From contig NC_083592.1 in the NCBI RefSeq assembly GCF_027579695.1, positions 30,647,961 to 30,711,960 on the forward strand: a stretch of DNA of 64,000 nt, written 5' to 3'. Below are positions 41,523 through 52,366 of the stretch, piece after piece. This stretch comes from Neoarius graeffei (taxonomy: Eukaryota > Chordata > Actinopteri > Siluriformes > Ariidae). The notes under the pieces are model-generated. The model worked only from the letters and a program-made list of their open reading frames with translations. It did not search any database and was not told the DNA's origin. Position 1 is the stretch's first letter. Every line of letters begins with the position of its first letter. The position numbers were made by a program, and so were the translations under genes.

Positions 41523-42070
41523 ATAATCATATGTTATTCTACATATCATTTCAGCAAGATGCTCTGTATATGCACCTGCTTAGATTTAGATATTAGACAT
41601 TATATTTGGTGTCATACACTGATTCTGACTGCTGAAAAATAATTATAACCAATTTTGAAAATGTAAGACCCCAAATTTGATCAGAAGTTGGACACTCCCC
41701 CCCCCCCAAAGATTTGCCCAGAATAACATGATACACTTGTAAAACACATGGAATTTATTGTAAATAATCTTGATATTTGGTCATAAACATTGGAAGATGA
41801 CAAACAGGAACAGTTAAACATGCTATACTACTTTATGTTTTGCAATAAAAAAGTGGATAATGTTTTGGCTGTTTTTGTACTACCTCTAGCATTGTTTACT
41901 TGTAAATTAAAACTTTATTTGGACTACTGTCCATATTTGAGACAGCTATGCATCATCGACCATGCTTGTGAATTCTTCCATGAATATCGATGGCTTGCTT
42001 AAACGAGTCCTCCATTTTGCAGTAAGGAGCAAGTTTTAAAATATAGTAAATACAGTAAATTAAATACACT
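41523..42070. other. No gene seen
   Basis: AT-rich sequence with a C-run at 41697-41707. Open frames are short and without recognisable domains. Confidence 0.4.
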
Positions 42071-42077
42071 GAGGTTT

Positions 42078-42611
42078 ACAGTAGCAATCAAAAGTTTGGA
42101 CACCTAATTCAATGGTTTATTTTTATTAATTAAGTCACTTCATGTCTTAAAGCAATGATGAATGTCGTTTCTCTTTACTTAGTTGAGTGGTTCTTAATAT
42201 ATAGATTACTGTAGTTGTGCAACATTTAATGTATTTTTATTATTTACTAGTTGATCTCACACGCATTAAGAAGGCAAGAAATTGGAGTAATTAACTTTTG
42301 ACAAGGCACCTGTTAATTGAAAAGCATTCCAGGTGACGACCTCATGAAGCTGGTTAAGATAATGCCAATAGTATGTGAAGCATTGAAACATCTAACAAGC
42401 ATCATCAAGGTAAACAGTGGATACTTTTGAAGAATCTGAAATATGAAACATTTTTTTAACACTTTTTATTTACCATATAATTCCATATATGTTCCATGTG
42501 TTATTTCATTGTTTTGATGTCTTCAGTATTGTTCTGCAATGTAGAAAATAGTCAAAGTACAGAAAAACCTATGAATGAGGAGGGGTATACAAACTTTTGA
42601 CTGGTACTGTA
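42078..42611 (+). mobile_element. Internally deleted Tc1/mariner-type element
   Basis: Ends CAGTAGCAATCAAAAGTTTG and its counterpart ACAAACTTTTGACTGGTACT, with TA at both outer edges. The ~535-bp body keeps a decayed C-terminal transposase trace (MPIVCEALKHLTSIIKVNSG at ~42362-42420) and nothing else. Confidence 0.85.
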
Positions 42612-42807
42612 TCTTCCAGGCCATCCATCACACAATTAATAAATCAGGTGGATCAGTATTTCTAGCAGTATCTGTTCAATTTAATGTTGGAATTGGCAAA
42701 ATATTTCAGTAAGTAACTTTGTGACACTAATGCATCATTTTGAGCACCAGTTTAGTAGCAGAAAAAGCATCTCCAGTGGGCAAAGCTCATGAGCCCACAG
42801 AGCAGTT

Positions 42808-42975
42808 TTTTTTTTTTTTTTTTTTTTGGGGGGGGGCTTTTTCCACCTTTATTGGATAGGACAGTGTAGAGACAGGAAATGAGCAGGAGAGAGATCAGGA
42901 AATGACCTTGGGTCGGAATTGAACCCAGGTCCCTGAATTTATGGTATGGCACCTTATCCACCTGAGCCACGATGC
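42808..42975 (-). mobile_element. tRNA-derived SINE, minus orientation, 14-bp TSD
   Basis: Read on the minus strand it starts GGGCATCGTGGCTCAGGTGG (box A), then GGTTCAATTCC (box B), a short body and CCTATCCAATAAAGGTGGAA followed by a long A tail (T run 42808-42828). CCCACAGAGCAGTT at 42794-42807 and 42976-42989 is a perfect TSD. This SINE family is distinct from the V-SINE, and the long A tail and intact TSD imply a recent insertion. Confidence 0.88.
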
Positions 42976-42989
42976 CCCACAGAGCAGTT

Positions 42990-43487
42990 CTTGTGTGTGA
43001 ATGGTACAGGGTGGTGGTAACAATGTAATGGTATGGGATGTTGGGGCTTCTAACACCAACTTAAAAAAAAAAAATCAATATCGAGGCACATTTTTGCCCA
43101 GTATCCCTCCAGATGGTGTTACCCAGTGAACAACTCAGTGTTGTATGTGAACAGAATAATCTGTCTTAAGTGGGACACGCATCATTCTGTCCACAAAATT
43201 GGCTGCAACTTATATAAACTAGACAATTGGGCTTTCTCCACCTTTGGAATCCGTTCCTGTTCTCAGCTTTGTTAATCTGCGCTTTCTGTATTGTTTGTCT
43301 TCTTTCTTCTTCTCAGGGATAGGCTGGTAGAGGCATGAAGAGGTGTTCAGTTAAGGAGTCTGGGAGGTGACATTGGCCCATGCAGGAAACTCATTCAAAT
43401 GGAACATTGCAGCACCCCAAGTTTGGACAGCAAAGTTAATGCAGACAACTCCCAGAAGGTTCAGTACAAGTCCAGGCCTTATAAGGA
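42990..43487. other. No gene seen
   Basis: Unique-looking sequence. A TTCTTCTCAG acceptor-like string at 43308-43317 precedes a short open stretch, but there is no domain or matching donor to support an exon. Confidence 0.35.
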
Positions 43488-43881
43488 AGGACCTGAAGCG
43501 AGCAGTTCATGTGAGGAAACCCACCAACATCCCAGAGTTGAAGCTGTTCTGTACGGAGGAATGGGCTAAAATTCCTCCAAGCCGGTGTGCAGGACTGATC
43601 AACAGTTACTGGAAACATTTAGTTGCAGTTATTGCTGCACAAGGGGGTCACGCCAGATACTGAAAGCAAAGGTTCACATACTTTTGCCACTCATAGATAT
43701 GTAATATTGGATAATTTTCCTTAATAAATAAATGACCAAGTATAATATTTTTGTCTCATTTGTTTAACTGGGTTCTCTTTATCTACTTTTAGGACTTGTG
43801 TGAAAATCTGATGATGTTTTAGGTCATATTTATGCAGAAATAGAAAGTTCTAAAGGGTTCACAAACTTTCAAGCACCACTG
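43488..43881 (+). mobile_element. Tc1 3' end fragment
   Basis: Encodes the last ~55 residues of the transposase (KDLKRAVHVRKPTNIPELKL) and runs to CAAGCACCACTGTA. Same family and extent as the element at the window start. Truncated before the catalytic Glu. Confidence 0.9.
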
Positions 43882-44245
43882 TATGGTACATCAATACTGA
43901 TATTGGTATCGATTCCATACTAATTTACTTGCACTAATGCTCCAATATCAACATCAGTAATAAATGATACTATGTGAGCCTATGAGAGTACATTGCCACG
44001 CTAATGAACAGATGATGTGAAAAGACCGAGAGCTGGATGTATTTCATGATTATTGATCAAAGCAGACTGCAAACTGTGCTCTGTGAAAAAATCACAAACT
44101 ACAGCATGATCCTACAATCCAAGTAAAACATCTTAGGGTGTCTAAACAATTTAATAAAGAGCAGTACCAGTATGTGTGGTCATTAAAAATGAATGCAAGG
44201 TGGTGTGAATTTTTTGCACAAAAAAAGGAATTCACAAGCATGGAC
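43663..44245 (+). repeat. 570-bp duplicated segment, copy 2
   Basis: Partner of 36109-36678. Here the sequence continues into an open frame (44138-44365, QYQYVWSLKMNARWCEFFAQ) that copy 1 interrupts with a stop and a Tc1 junction. This copy is thus closer to the source arrangement. Confidence 0.9.
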
Positions 44246-44653
44246 CGATGGCGTGAGCACTTGAGAGCACGTCACACTTCTGCGAGCACTGAGACTCCTT
44301 TTCGCCAGCGTCTCCACCTTGCTCACGAGTCAAAGTTCAATTCACAGCATCTTGCACTCATTTAAATGACCACACTTGCTGAGCTTTCAGAGCAGTGCCA
44401 GAGGTACTGTTTAAACACCATAACTTCTTAAACATAAAACTCTACATGAATAGTTCATTACTACCAACACGTGCCAGCAACCAACATAAACAGAGTTAAA
44501 TAAATACATAGAATATGACACCCCTAATTGCTTAATACTATGTAGCTTACTCATTTCAATATCAGTATTAACAAGTATCAAAAAACATACTTGGTCTGAA
44601 AAAATGGTATTGATGCATCCATAGTTAGGATGGTTTGAAAGAACACACTGTAT
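44246..44653. other. No gene recognised
   Basis: Tail of the open frame at 44138-44365 (DRWREHLRARHTSA), which I cannot assign, then AT-rich sequence. Confidence 0.4.
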
Positions 44654-45738
44654 CTACCCTTACAAAAAAGTTTATTCAAGTGTGCTTCTAGTATACTTCT
44701 TTTAAACTAAAAATAGGAGAATATGCCTTCAGTTTACTTTTTATTTACTTATCAGAGATATACTTAATAAAGTTATACATAAGTATACTTGGCTTATACT
44801 GAAAAGTATATAGAAAAGTCTAAGTGTATTTAGCTTATACTTAAACTTTTGATCAAGATATACTTAACAAAAGTGTAATAAAGTATTAAAATATTTGTAC
44901 CATTATGTTTAAGAGTACTTGCCCTGTAGTTGTGCTTATCCTTTTGATAGTAGCCTATAAAATACTTCTTTTTCACACATATTGACTTCTTTGTGATATA
45001 CAGCAACATGTTTTAAATCCCATCTTTTAAACCTATGTGTACCATAAGTTTGTGGTCGGCTCTGGGATGGAATAGTTTAAGAGTAAACAGTGTTGGAACT
45101 TAAACTTATCTTTTATGTATATAGTGTTATTAACCCACAAAGAAGCAGCTAAACATTTCTCTTATTTTATTTGCCAACAAATTTGAAAATGAAGGTGAGA
45201 ACATTGTGACCGTAAGTAATGGTATATTGCCAATATGCTATAAAGTATACTTTTATAAACTAAAAAGTGGACTAGAAGTGTGTAACGAGTAAACCAATAG
45301 TATATTTCCAGTATACTACAAAGTATACTTTAGTAAACTAAAAAGTGGACTAGAAGTATAAAACAAGTAAACTCATGGTATATTTCCAGTATACTATGAA
45401 GTATGCTTTTGGAAACTAAAGAGTGGACTACAAGTATAGAACTAGTAAACTATTAGTATATAAATTTACTTGTGGTATACCTGCAGTACAAAATAAAAAA
45501 TACTAGTTGTATACTCAAAGTTTACTTCTCTTAGACTTAAAGTATACTTTTTATGAACTAAAAGTGGGCCAATTTAGTCCCAAGAAGTATTAGATTAGTT
45601 TACTTACAAGTATACTGTGAGTACATTGATATCAGTATCTTTGGTACACAAAAGTATACTTAAGGAAATATACTTTAACTTTACTCAAGTATACTTAATA
45701 AAATGAACTTGAAGTATACTTCTTTTTGATAAGGGTAG
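44654..45738. mobile_element. Non-autonomous TIR element rich in AGTATACTT
   Basis: The left end CTACCCTTACAAAAAAG is mirrored by the right end CTTTTTGATAAGGGTAG. The 1,085-bp body has no coding frame. It is unusual in carrying more than 25 copies of AGTATACTT-like palindromic strings in both orientations and an internal tandem repeat at 45215-45460. No clear TSD. Confidence 0.75.
45215..45460. repeat. ~80-bp tandem repeat, three units
   Basis: Three diverged units, each with AAACTAAAAAGTGGACTA-like and TATATTTCCAGTATACTA-like blocks, inside the TIR element. Confidence 0.85.
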
Positions 45739-46030
45739 GATGTAGTAATGTATTTTGTTACCTGTCAATCTGGCCTTTGAGGATGAGGTTGACAGAGCCA
45801 GTGAGGGTGGTTGTGCCTCCAATGCTGGCAGTATAACACACTCAAACTCATTCCTTTTGTGAGACTCAGATACTTCTGCTCACGCTTTAGTCTCCTCTGC
45901 TCAGCACTTAACAGTTCCTCAGGACCAGGCTCCTCTTCTACAAGGCGAAGAGGTGTATCTGATTATCAAAGTATCTGCTAAATTATCTATTAGTTGTAAG
46001 AACAGAGAATAATCATCTCTGGATCCTATT
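45739..46030. other. No gene seen
   Basis: Unique-looking sequence. A GC-richer part at 45775-45960 lacks a sustained frame. Confidence 0.4.
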
Positions 46031-46684
46031 GGGGTGGTACAGTGGTGTAGTGGTTAGCACTGTTGCCTCACAGCAAGAAGATCCTGGGTTCAAGCCCAGC
46101 GGCTGACGAGGGCCTTTCTAGTTAGCTTTTGTTTTTTTCTTTTTTATCAGACATCTAATTTTTGGGTTTGTTTACCTGACATGTTTCGACGTACAACTTC
46201 CGTCTTCCTCAGAGTGTCACCGGATGTTATTGGTGACGCATCTTTTATCAGCTGGTTAAAAGATGCGTCACCAATAACATCCGGTGACACTCTGAGGAAG
46301 ACGGAAGTTGTACGTCGAAACATGTCAGGTAAACAAACCCAAAAATTAGATGTCTGATAAAAAAGAAAAAAACAAAAACTAACTATATTTAATATAAGAC
46401 ATAATGAACGTAATCGAAAGAGGGCCTTTCTGTGTGGAGTTTGCATGCTGTCTGCGTGGGTTTCCTCCGGGTGCACTGGTTTCCCCCACAGTCCAAAGAC
46501 ATGCAGGTTAGGCTAATTGGTTGCTCTAAATTGACCGTACTGTAGGTGTGAGTGTGAATGGTTGTTTGTCTCTATGTGTCAGCCCTGCGTTGGCCTGGCG
46601 ACTTGTCCAGGGTGTACCTCGCCTATAGTCAGCTGGGATAGGTTTCAGCTTGCCTGTGACCCTATAGAACAGGGTTGCAGGCCA
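46031..46684 (+). mobile_element. V-SINE split by a palindromic insert
   Basis: Head and start of core at 46031-46119; core and tail resume at 46420-46684. The 300-bp insert is flanked by a 12-bp duplication of SINE sequence (GAGGGCCTTTCT), so the SINE was there first. Confidence 0.92.
46120..46419. mobile_element. Palindromic insert with hammerhead-like cores (Penelope-type)
   Basis: Two ~125-bp arms (about 46123-46247 and 46257-46383) are near-perfect inverted copies around a ~10-bp loop. A ~36-bp tail follows. Each arm holds CTGAGGA, a GACG...CGTC stem, GAAA and ACATGTC in the order of a type-I hammerhead ribozyme core: plus strand 46292-46326, minus strand ~46178-46211. Small hammerheads with a tiny stem III (ACA/TGT) are known from the terminal repeats of Penelope-like retroelements, which also occur inverted. 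The cleavage-site stem I is weak here. TSD GAGGGCCTTTCT at 46108-46119 and 46420-46431. Confidence 0.6.
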
Positions 46685-47937
46685 GATAAATAGCAACAAT
46701 AAATAGCACTCCTGAATGCATCAGTGACTTGGGCTAAATTTTCTTTACATCAATAAAGTAGTTGCTCTGAGAAAGTACGCTCTGCAGTTTATTGGCTAAC
46801 TTTTTTTGAGCACTTGCCAAGCTTGGCGAGTGCCTCTCAGGAAGCACTCGGCAAACCTGTTGAACACTCGCCACATGTATCAGGCCCATACATGACTTAA
46901 TGGGGGGGGTCATTTTTACAATTATTCATAAAGTATTTTTAAGTTCGATATAATTTAACTCCTTTATGTATTAACTAAATGAGTATTAGAACAAACAAAT
47001 AGCTCCATGAGATCCCTGGTGGGTTTTTTTGGATATTTTTGTTGATAAACCACCCCTGTGCCTCCTGTACTGTACCTGCCTAAAAATGCGTAGTATTTAT
47101 CCTGTTGGGACACCTGAGAGGGGGCCCAATAATGGACTTTACAGGCCCATGATACACGCAAAGCAATGCTGGGCCCCCTCCTAGAAAATTTCTGGATCCG
47201 CCAGTGAGTCCATTTAAAAAGCTCTCTGATGCATGGATTCTGTATATTTCAATATCATTTGATAGCACTGTGTTCATTCTTAATCCTTTTTTTAATTACT
47301 GAAATAAATTAAATGATAAAAACTGCTCAGGTATTGTCTCCAATACTTGTTTTACACATCTTGACCTTTTTCATCAAATAAGAATATATTTCCATTCATA
47401 ATTTTGTTATTTCACTCATCATTTTCTGTGTTGACTTACCATTTTGTTTTGACAGGACTGGCGCACTAACCTTGGGTGCTGAAAATCTTCAGGACAGGAG
47501 TCCCAGATGGGATGATGTAAAAAAAATAATAATGGGGGTCTACCACACTAAACTCATGCTTATATCACAATTTATATACCTAATAACCCATATGTACTTC
47601 CCCATAATATTTGGGGGCCCAAAAAAGGATATCTGGCAAGTGTGAGTCGTGCGAGTACAGATTTTCTATGCAATTTGGTCTAATAAAAACAATCTCTCCC
47701 CACAAGCGACCCCAGAGTCTGTGACTGACAGAAAGATGAGAGCTCAGAAGGGCTAAAACAGTAGGCTAGCTTTACTGCTGCTTAGCAGTATTTATTATTT
47801 TATATAAAATTATTAAAATAATTTATTAGCTCTCAATTAATGTCAATTATTGAAACTATATTGTATCTCTATGAGATACACTTGTTAATGTGAGAGCATT
47901 TCTGTGTATATGAAAGGTTAAACTCTACCCATGTCTA
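46685..47937. other. No gene; scattered repeat pieces
   Basis: Short pieces of dispersed fish repeats: CACTCGCC-type inverted strings at 46820-46875, a GGGCCCCCTCCTAGAAAATT motif near 47170, and GGGGGCCCAAAAAAGG near 47610. No domain or RNA gene recognised. Confidence 0.4.
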
Positions 47938-49560
47938 CCGTATTTTTCGGACTATAAGTCGCTCCGGAGTATAAGTCGCACCAGCCAAAAAATGCATAAT
48001 AAAGATGAAAAAAACATATATAAGTCGCACTGGACTATAAGTCGCATTTTTTGAGGAAATTTATTTGATAAAATCCGAGACCAAGAATTTCATCTTGAAA
48101 GGCAATTTAAAATAATAATGGATTAGAGAACAACAGGCCGAATAGGGTTACGGTATGCTAACGTAACACATTCAGCTACATGACGCATAGACAACGAACT
48201 GTACGTGTCTGGTATGTTAACGTAACATATTAACAGTTATTCAGGTAACTATAGCATAAAGAACATGCTAACAAGTTTACCAAACCATCAATCTCACTCC
48301 AAATCACTAAATCCATTGAATTCTTCATCCTCGGTGTCAATTCTAAACAAATCCGCCAACTCCAGAGGTAGACGAAGCGCCGCTTCCTCTTCTGCGTCAC
48401 TTTCATCAGACTCGTCGTCAGTTGCAGTTCCAATTATTCCAGCCTTTCTGAATCCCGACACGATGGTTTCGGTTGTCACTGAAGCCCATGCTTTGTCGAT
48501 CCATCCAATGACTTCCAGGAAAGTTGCGTGGCGCATTCTCCCGGTTGCCGTGAAGCTGTGCTCTCCATCCATCATCTACTGCTCCCACAGGTTACGCAAG
48601 ACTGCCTTAAAGCTCCGGTTCACGGAGATGTCAAGTGGCTGGAGTATTTTGGTAAAGCCTCCAGGGATGATGGCAGGTATGGAGTTGAAAACTTTTAATT
48701 TATCTTTGAACTGTGGCGTGATGTGCACTCGCATGCTGTCCATCACAAGCAGGGCTTTGCGTGTTCTAAAGAAGCCATCCGGATGCTTAGTGTAGCACTT
48801 CGTAAGCCATAAGTTTATCATTTCTTGATCCATCCACCCTTTCTCATTCATGGCGACGGCAACTGAGGGGGATTGGATTTTTGGCATGGTTTTTCGTTTG
48901 AAAATGACCATTGGTGGCAATTTTGATCCATCTCCACAACATGCCAGCACCACTGTGAAGTGTGATTTCTCATGACCAGTTGTTATTATATTCACACTCT
49001 TTAGCCCTTTCTCTGCGACACTTCGGCCCATGGGAATGTCAAACGTGAGGGGGACCTCGTCCATGTTAATAATATGATCCGGTGTCACGTTGTGCTCAGT
49101 TACATGCTTTTCAACGAACTCACGGAAACTGTCGACCTTGGCTTGGAAGTCTGCTGGCAGTTTTTGGGACATCATTGTCTTTGCTCTGATAAAGAGGCGG
49201 TTGCGTTGCATGAAGCAGTAACACCAAGAAGGTCCTCCCGCAAAGTCATTTATATTCATCTCCTTGGCAACTACCTGGGCGTGGAGACACAACTGCACTG
49301 TTGACAAGCCTCTCCTGGCAGCACATTGTTCAAGCACCCATGTGCAAACTCGTTCCTCTAGCTGTGGCCACCTAGCTTTTAGCCCACGATTAGCTTTTTT
49401 TGTTTTCTTCATTGCAGTAAGGGTAACCTCCGCTTTTCGCCAGTCCCTCACAAGTTTCTCGCTCACTCCAAACTTTCTGCTCGATTACCGTTTTTGGCTG
49501 CATATTTCACTACTTGCAGCTTGTAATCTGCAGAATATGATTTTCTTTTTGATGCCATTT
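47938..49560 (-). mobile_element. pogo-like DNA transposon, one end missing
   Basis: The left terminus carries CCGTATTTTTCGGACTATAA and repeated TATAAGTCGCA strings, typical of pogo/Tigger ends in fish. The transposase lies on the minus strand. No matching right end is seen after the start codon near 49558, where a small palindromic sequence (49578-49631) intervenes. Confidence 0.85.
48294..49558 (-). pseudogene. pogo transposase (CENP-B HTH + DDE_1), lightly broken
   Basis: Start at 49558 (MASKRKSYSADYKLQVVKYA) with a psq-type HTH. A small deletion shifts the frame near 49490, then VSEKLVRDWRKAEVTL continues. A CENP-B-type HTH follows (LEERVCTWVLEQ...FAGGPSWCYCFMQRN). The DDE_1 domain has IINMDEVPLTFD (first Asp), LLVMDSMRVH (second Asp) and LQPLDISVNRSFK (third). 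A TAG after LRNLWEQ, where relatives have Trp, separates the last ~90 residues (GEHSFTATGRMRHATFL ... acidic tail) ending at 48294. So two disabling changes in an otherwise full-length gene, a fairly recent copy. Confidence 0.88.
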
Positions 49561-49577
49561 TTTTCTAGCCTAGTAAA

Positions 49578-49631
49578 CTAGACCCACCTGCCTAGCGGCC
49601 AAAAATATTTTTGCCTAGCGAGTGGGTCTAG
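49578..49631. repeat. Short palindromic sequence
   Basis: CTAGACCCAC (49578-49587) and GTGGGTCTAG (49622-49631) form a perfect 10-bp inverted repeat around CCTAGCG repeats and AAAAATATTTTT, directly where the right pogo end should be. Confidence 0.85.
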
Positions 49632-49639
49632 CCTCGCAC

Positions 49640-50820
49640 CATAGACATCCTAATACACAGACGGAGCATCCAATGTAAATTCTAAAAGCGCTGACGAGAC
49701 GCCGGGCCGCCATCTTGGAGTGGTGATCCGCTGCACTCAGTGTAATACTAAATACATTAGATATAAACAGCTTAATGTTTTTCTATCGGCTACAACCACC
49801 AATCTGTTGCAAATAAAATGCGGTTTTAACAATCTAAATCCATTATAATGATTCAAATGTGTGTATGTTTTCTTTAAATAGATTGTTAAGAAGATATCAA
49901 AGGGGAAATTAATCTAGTCAGTGAATTTATAAGAGCCTTTTACATCCTTCAACACAATCTGACCCCCCCCTTCAGCAAAGCTGATGTATTCAGGTTGAGT
50001 GGGGCACTTTGTTTGGTACGTAGGACAATGTGTGATGACCATATATTGACCACAAACATTTTTTTTTGTTTTAAAGCATATCAAAACATTTATTTATAAC
50101 AAATTAATGTCAAACATAAAAAATATAACAATGTAGTAAATAAATAAACTAGTAAATAAATAAAAATGGTAGTATATGAAAACATTTAATAACAATATAT
50201 ATAATATTAGCATACAACATTAAAACATCACTCGTGAAACCACTACCTGATGACGATTTAAGTCTCTTAGCTCCTTCTCAGCTCTGGTAATATACTATTT
50301 AAAAAAAACAACAAATAGTACGGTAATGTTAAATCTTACTTGTGAAAAGTAATCCCCCTGCTTCTGTTTGAAACGGTTCGCTCGTTTGAGCAGGAGTACG
50401 CTGAGCGCCAGCCTGGCAGCTTGTCTCTTGTCTTCTTCTTCAGTCGTGCAGTAATAGACGGTACTTTTTTTAAAATTATTTCCCAAAACATTCAAAATAC
50501 AAACAAATAGAGCACCATATATATACAGATCCAAAAACATCAAAATAGTAAAACACACACATAGCAATAAAGTAAAAAATATGAACAAGAAAGGGGTTAC
50601 TTAACTATCTTTACATATGTTAATCGAGTAAATCAAAGTCATCCAAAAAAGATATAAAATAACCAACATCCTTATTTTCAACTAACTTTAGAGATTTGGC
50701 AAAAAGCTTGAGGTCATTCTTCCAGTGTGTAACATAAGGTTTAGTTTAAAAAAAAAAAGACATTTGTGAATAAAATGTTTACCTAAAAGTAGTAAATTAT
50801 TAATACCATATTCAATTTTG
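49640..50820. other. No gene recognised
   Basis: Begins with a CATAGACATCC end resembling the MULE-like element at 13881, without a visible partner end. A minus-strand frame (50295-50588) includes EEEDKRQAARLALSVLLLKR, which I cannot assign; it faintly resembles N-termini of HARBI1-like proteins. Confidence 0.35.
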
Positions 50821-50826
50821 ATTGCA

Positions 50827-51123
50827 CACAGGTGGATCTTAATCAACTGATTATGTGTTATGAAATGAATTGATTGGACCAGCTCTTATTTAGGGGTTTC
50901 ATGTGAAAGGGGGTGAATACCTATACACACTCCAGATTTCTGTTTTTTTCATCTTAATTATTGTTTGTGTCACAATAAAACAACAATTTTCACCTTTAAA
51001 GTGGTAGGCATGTTGTGTGCCAGTAAATCAAATGGTGCTAACCTTCCAAAAATCCATTTTAATTCCAGCTTGTAATACAACAAAACAGGATAAACACCAA
51101 GGGGGATGAATACTTTTGCAAGA
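50827..51123 (+). mobile_element. Tc1-like 3' end
   Basis: GCACACAGGTGGATCTTAAT and GGGGGATGAATACTTTTGCA followed by AGACACTATG are typical of a fish Tc1-like 3' terminal region. No coding part remains. Confidence 0.75.
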
Positions 51124-51164
51124 CACTATGTAGACTGTCATGAAGCAGCCTATCAACTATTTCT

Positions 51165-51672
51165 TTTTATTACTTCTGCCAAAGAGGTTACATTTGTCTG
51201 TTTTTAAGCATGATTGTAACCTGATTTCCATGAAACTTGGTGGAAGGATGTAGCCATGGGCCAAGGAAGAGCATATTATATTTTGGAGCAGATCTGAGTG
51301 TCCTGGGGCGATCCCATGAAATTTTCACTTTTGCTAACGTTGTGAGATTGGCATTTGGCATTCATGGAAGCCAGCCCTCAACAATGCCATACATCTTAAA
51401 ATCCAGTAAATGACAGTAAAGTTCAATAGTGACAAAACATACGGTAGCCAATGTAGAAATATGACTCCTAATCACAATCTTCCTTCACAGGTACCAGTAA
51501 TCCTCTGGGATTCACATGCAGGCACATTATACTAATAGTTTTGGAAATATATTCAGACAGATAAAGTGGTTGCAGTTACTGATTTACATATCATAGAAGA
51601 GTCGACTATTGTCCTTGGTGGAGGTCTGCACTCTCGAGTGCCTTTCTTTCTTTCTTTCTTTCTTTCTTTCTA
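51165..51672 (+). repeat. Dispersed fish repeat ending in (TTTC)n
   Basis: Starts TACTTCTGCCAAAGAGGTTA, contains TTTCCATGAAACTTGGTGGA and GGGCCAAGGAAGAGCATATT, and ends GGAGGTCTGCACTCTCGAGT just before a TTTC tract (51643-51671). A common teleost repeat; class not known to me. Confidence 0.6.
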
Positions 51673-52366
51673 GCCATCTTGCAATTAATTATTAATAGTT
51701 TGCTACACAGCTGAGTTATGAACATTAAAGAGTTGTAATTATGGTCTATGGCAGCAGGGAAATGGTCAAGTGTCGGTTTGTGAATGGAGGCCGAGGTCGG
51801 GGAAGGTAAGTGGCAAATTTATCACATCTGTGTCATCGTAAGTGTGTGTGCGTGTCGTCTTCTCGGTTAATTCCTCGCCATTTTGGATCCTTTCTGGCAA
51901 ATAGGTAGGTATTTCTAGGGTGTATATAGCTTCTATATATAGCTTGTATATAGTGTACATAGCTTGCAGCATTTACTGTGCAAGGTGGCCCACTTTAGAT
52001 TGTTCCTTCTGGACTAGACAGGGTCGGAGTGAGCTACGCTGTCATTGACGGTCTCATTGACAATGCAGGGAATTTCTAACAGAAGGAGTCTGGCTGGCAG
52101 CAGTGCCTCACCAAATAGAAATAATCACACATATTTATTAGATTTTCTCAGAACACATGGAGACCAGGAGACAAAAATAACAATTCTTCACACAATATAT
52201 TAGACAATCCATTAATGTAACAAACTTTTAAAAAATTTTCACCAAGTTCCAAGTTCTGCAGTGCATTCACTTGAAAATTGGGCATGTCTATTAAAATGCC
52301 AGGAACTCCAGCAAACACATCACTTAAGTATGTTATACTGCTAAGGTCAAGCACACACATTCTTAC
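51673..52366. other. No gene recognised
   Basis: Unique-looking sequence. It is the expected start of the first intron of the SLC13-like gene for its last ~700 bp, but no second exon is recognisable. Confidence 0.4.

Noticed and set aside
43308-43480. Acceptor-like site and open stretch as a host exon
   Set aside because: No donor, no domain, and it runs straight into a Tc1 fragment.
48265-48795. 176-codon plus-strand frame
   Set aside because: It is the antisense shadow of the pogo transposase.
50295-50588. Minus frame with EEEDKRQAARLALS as a Harbinger N-terminus
   Set aside because: Similarity is vague, no DDE part or inverted repeats are found nearby.
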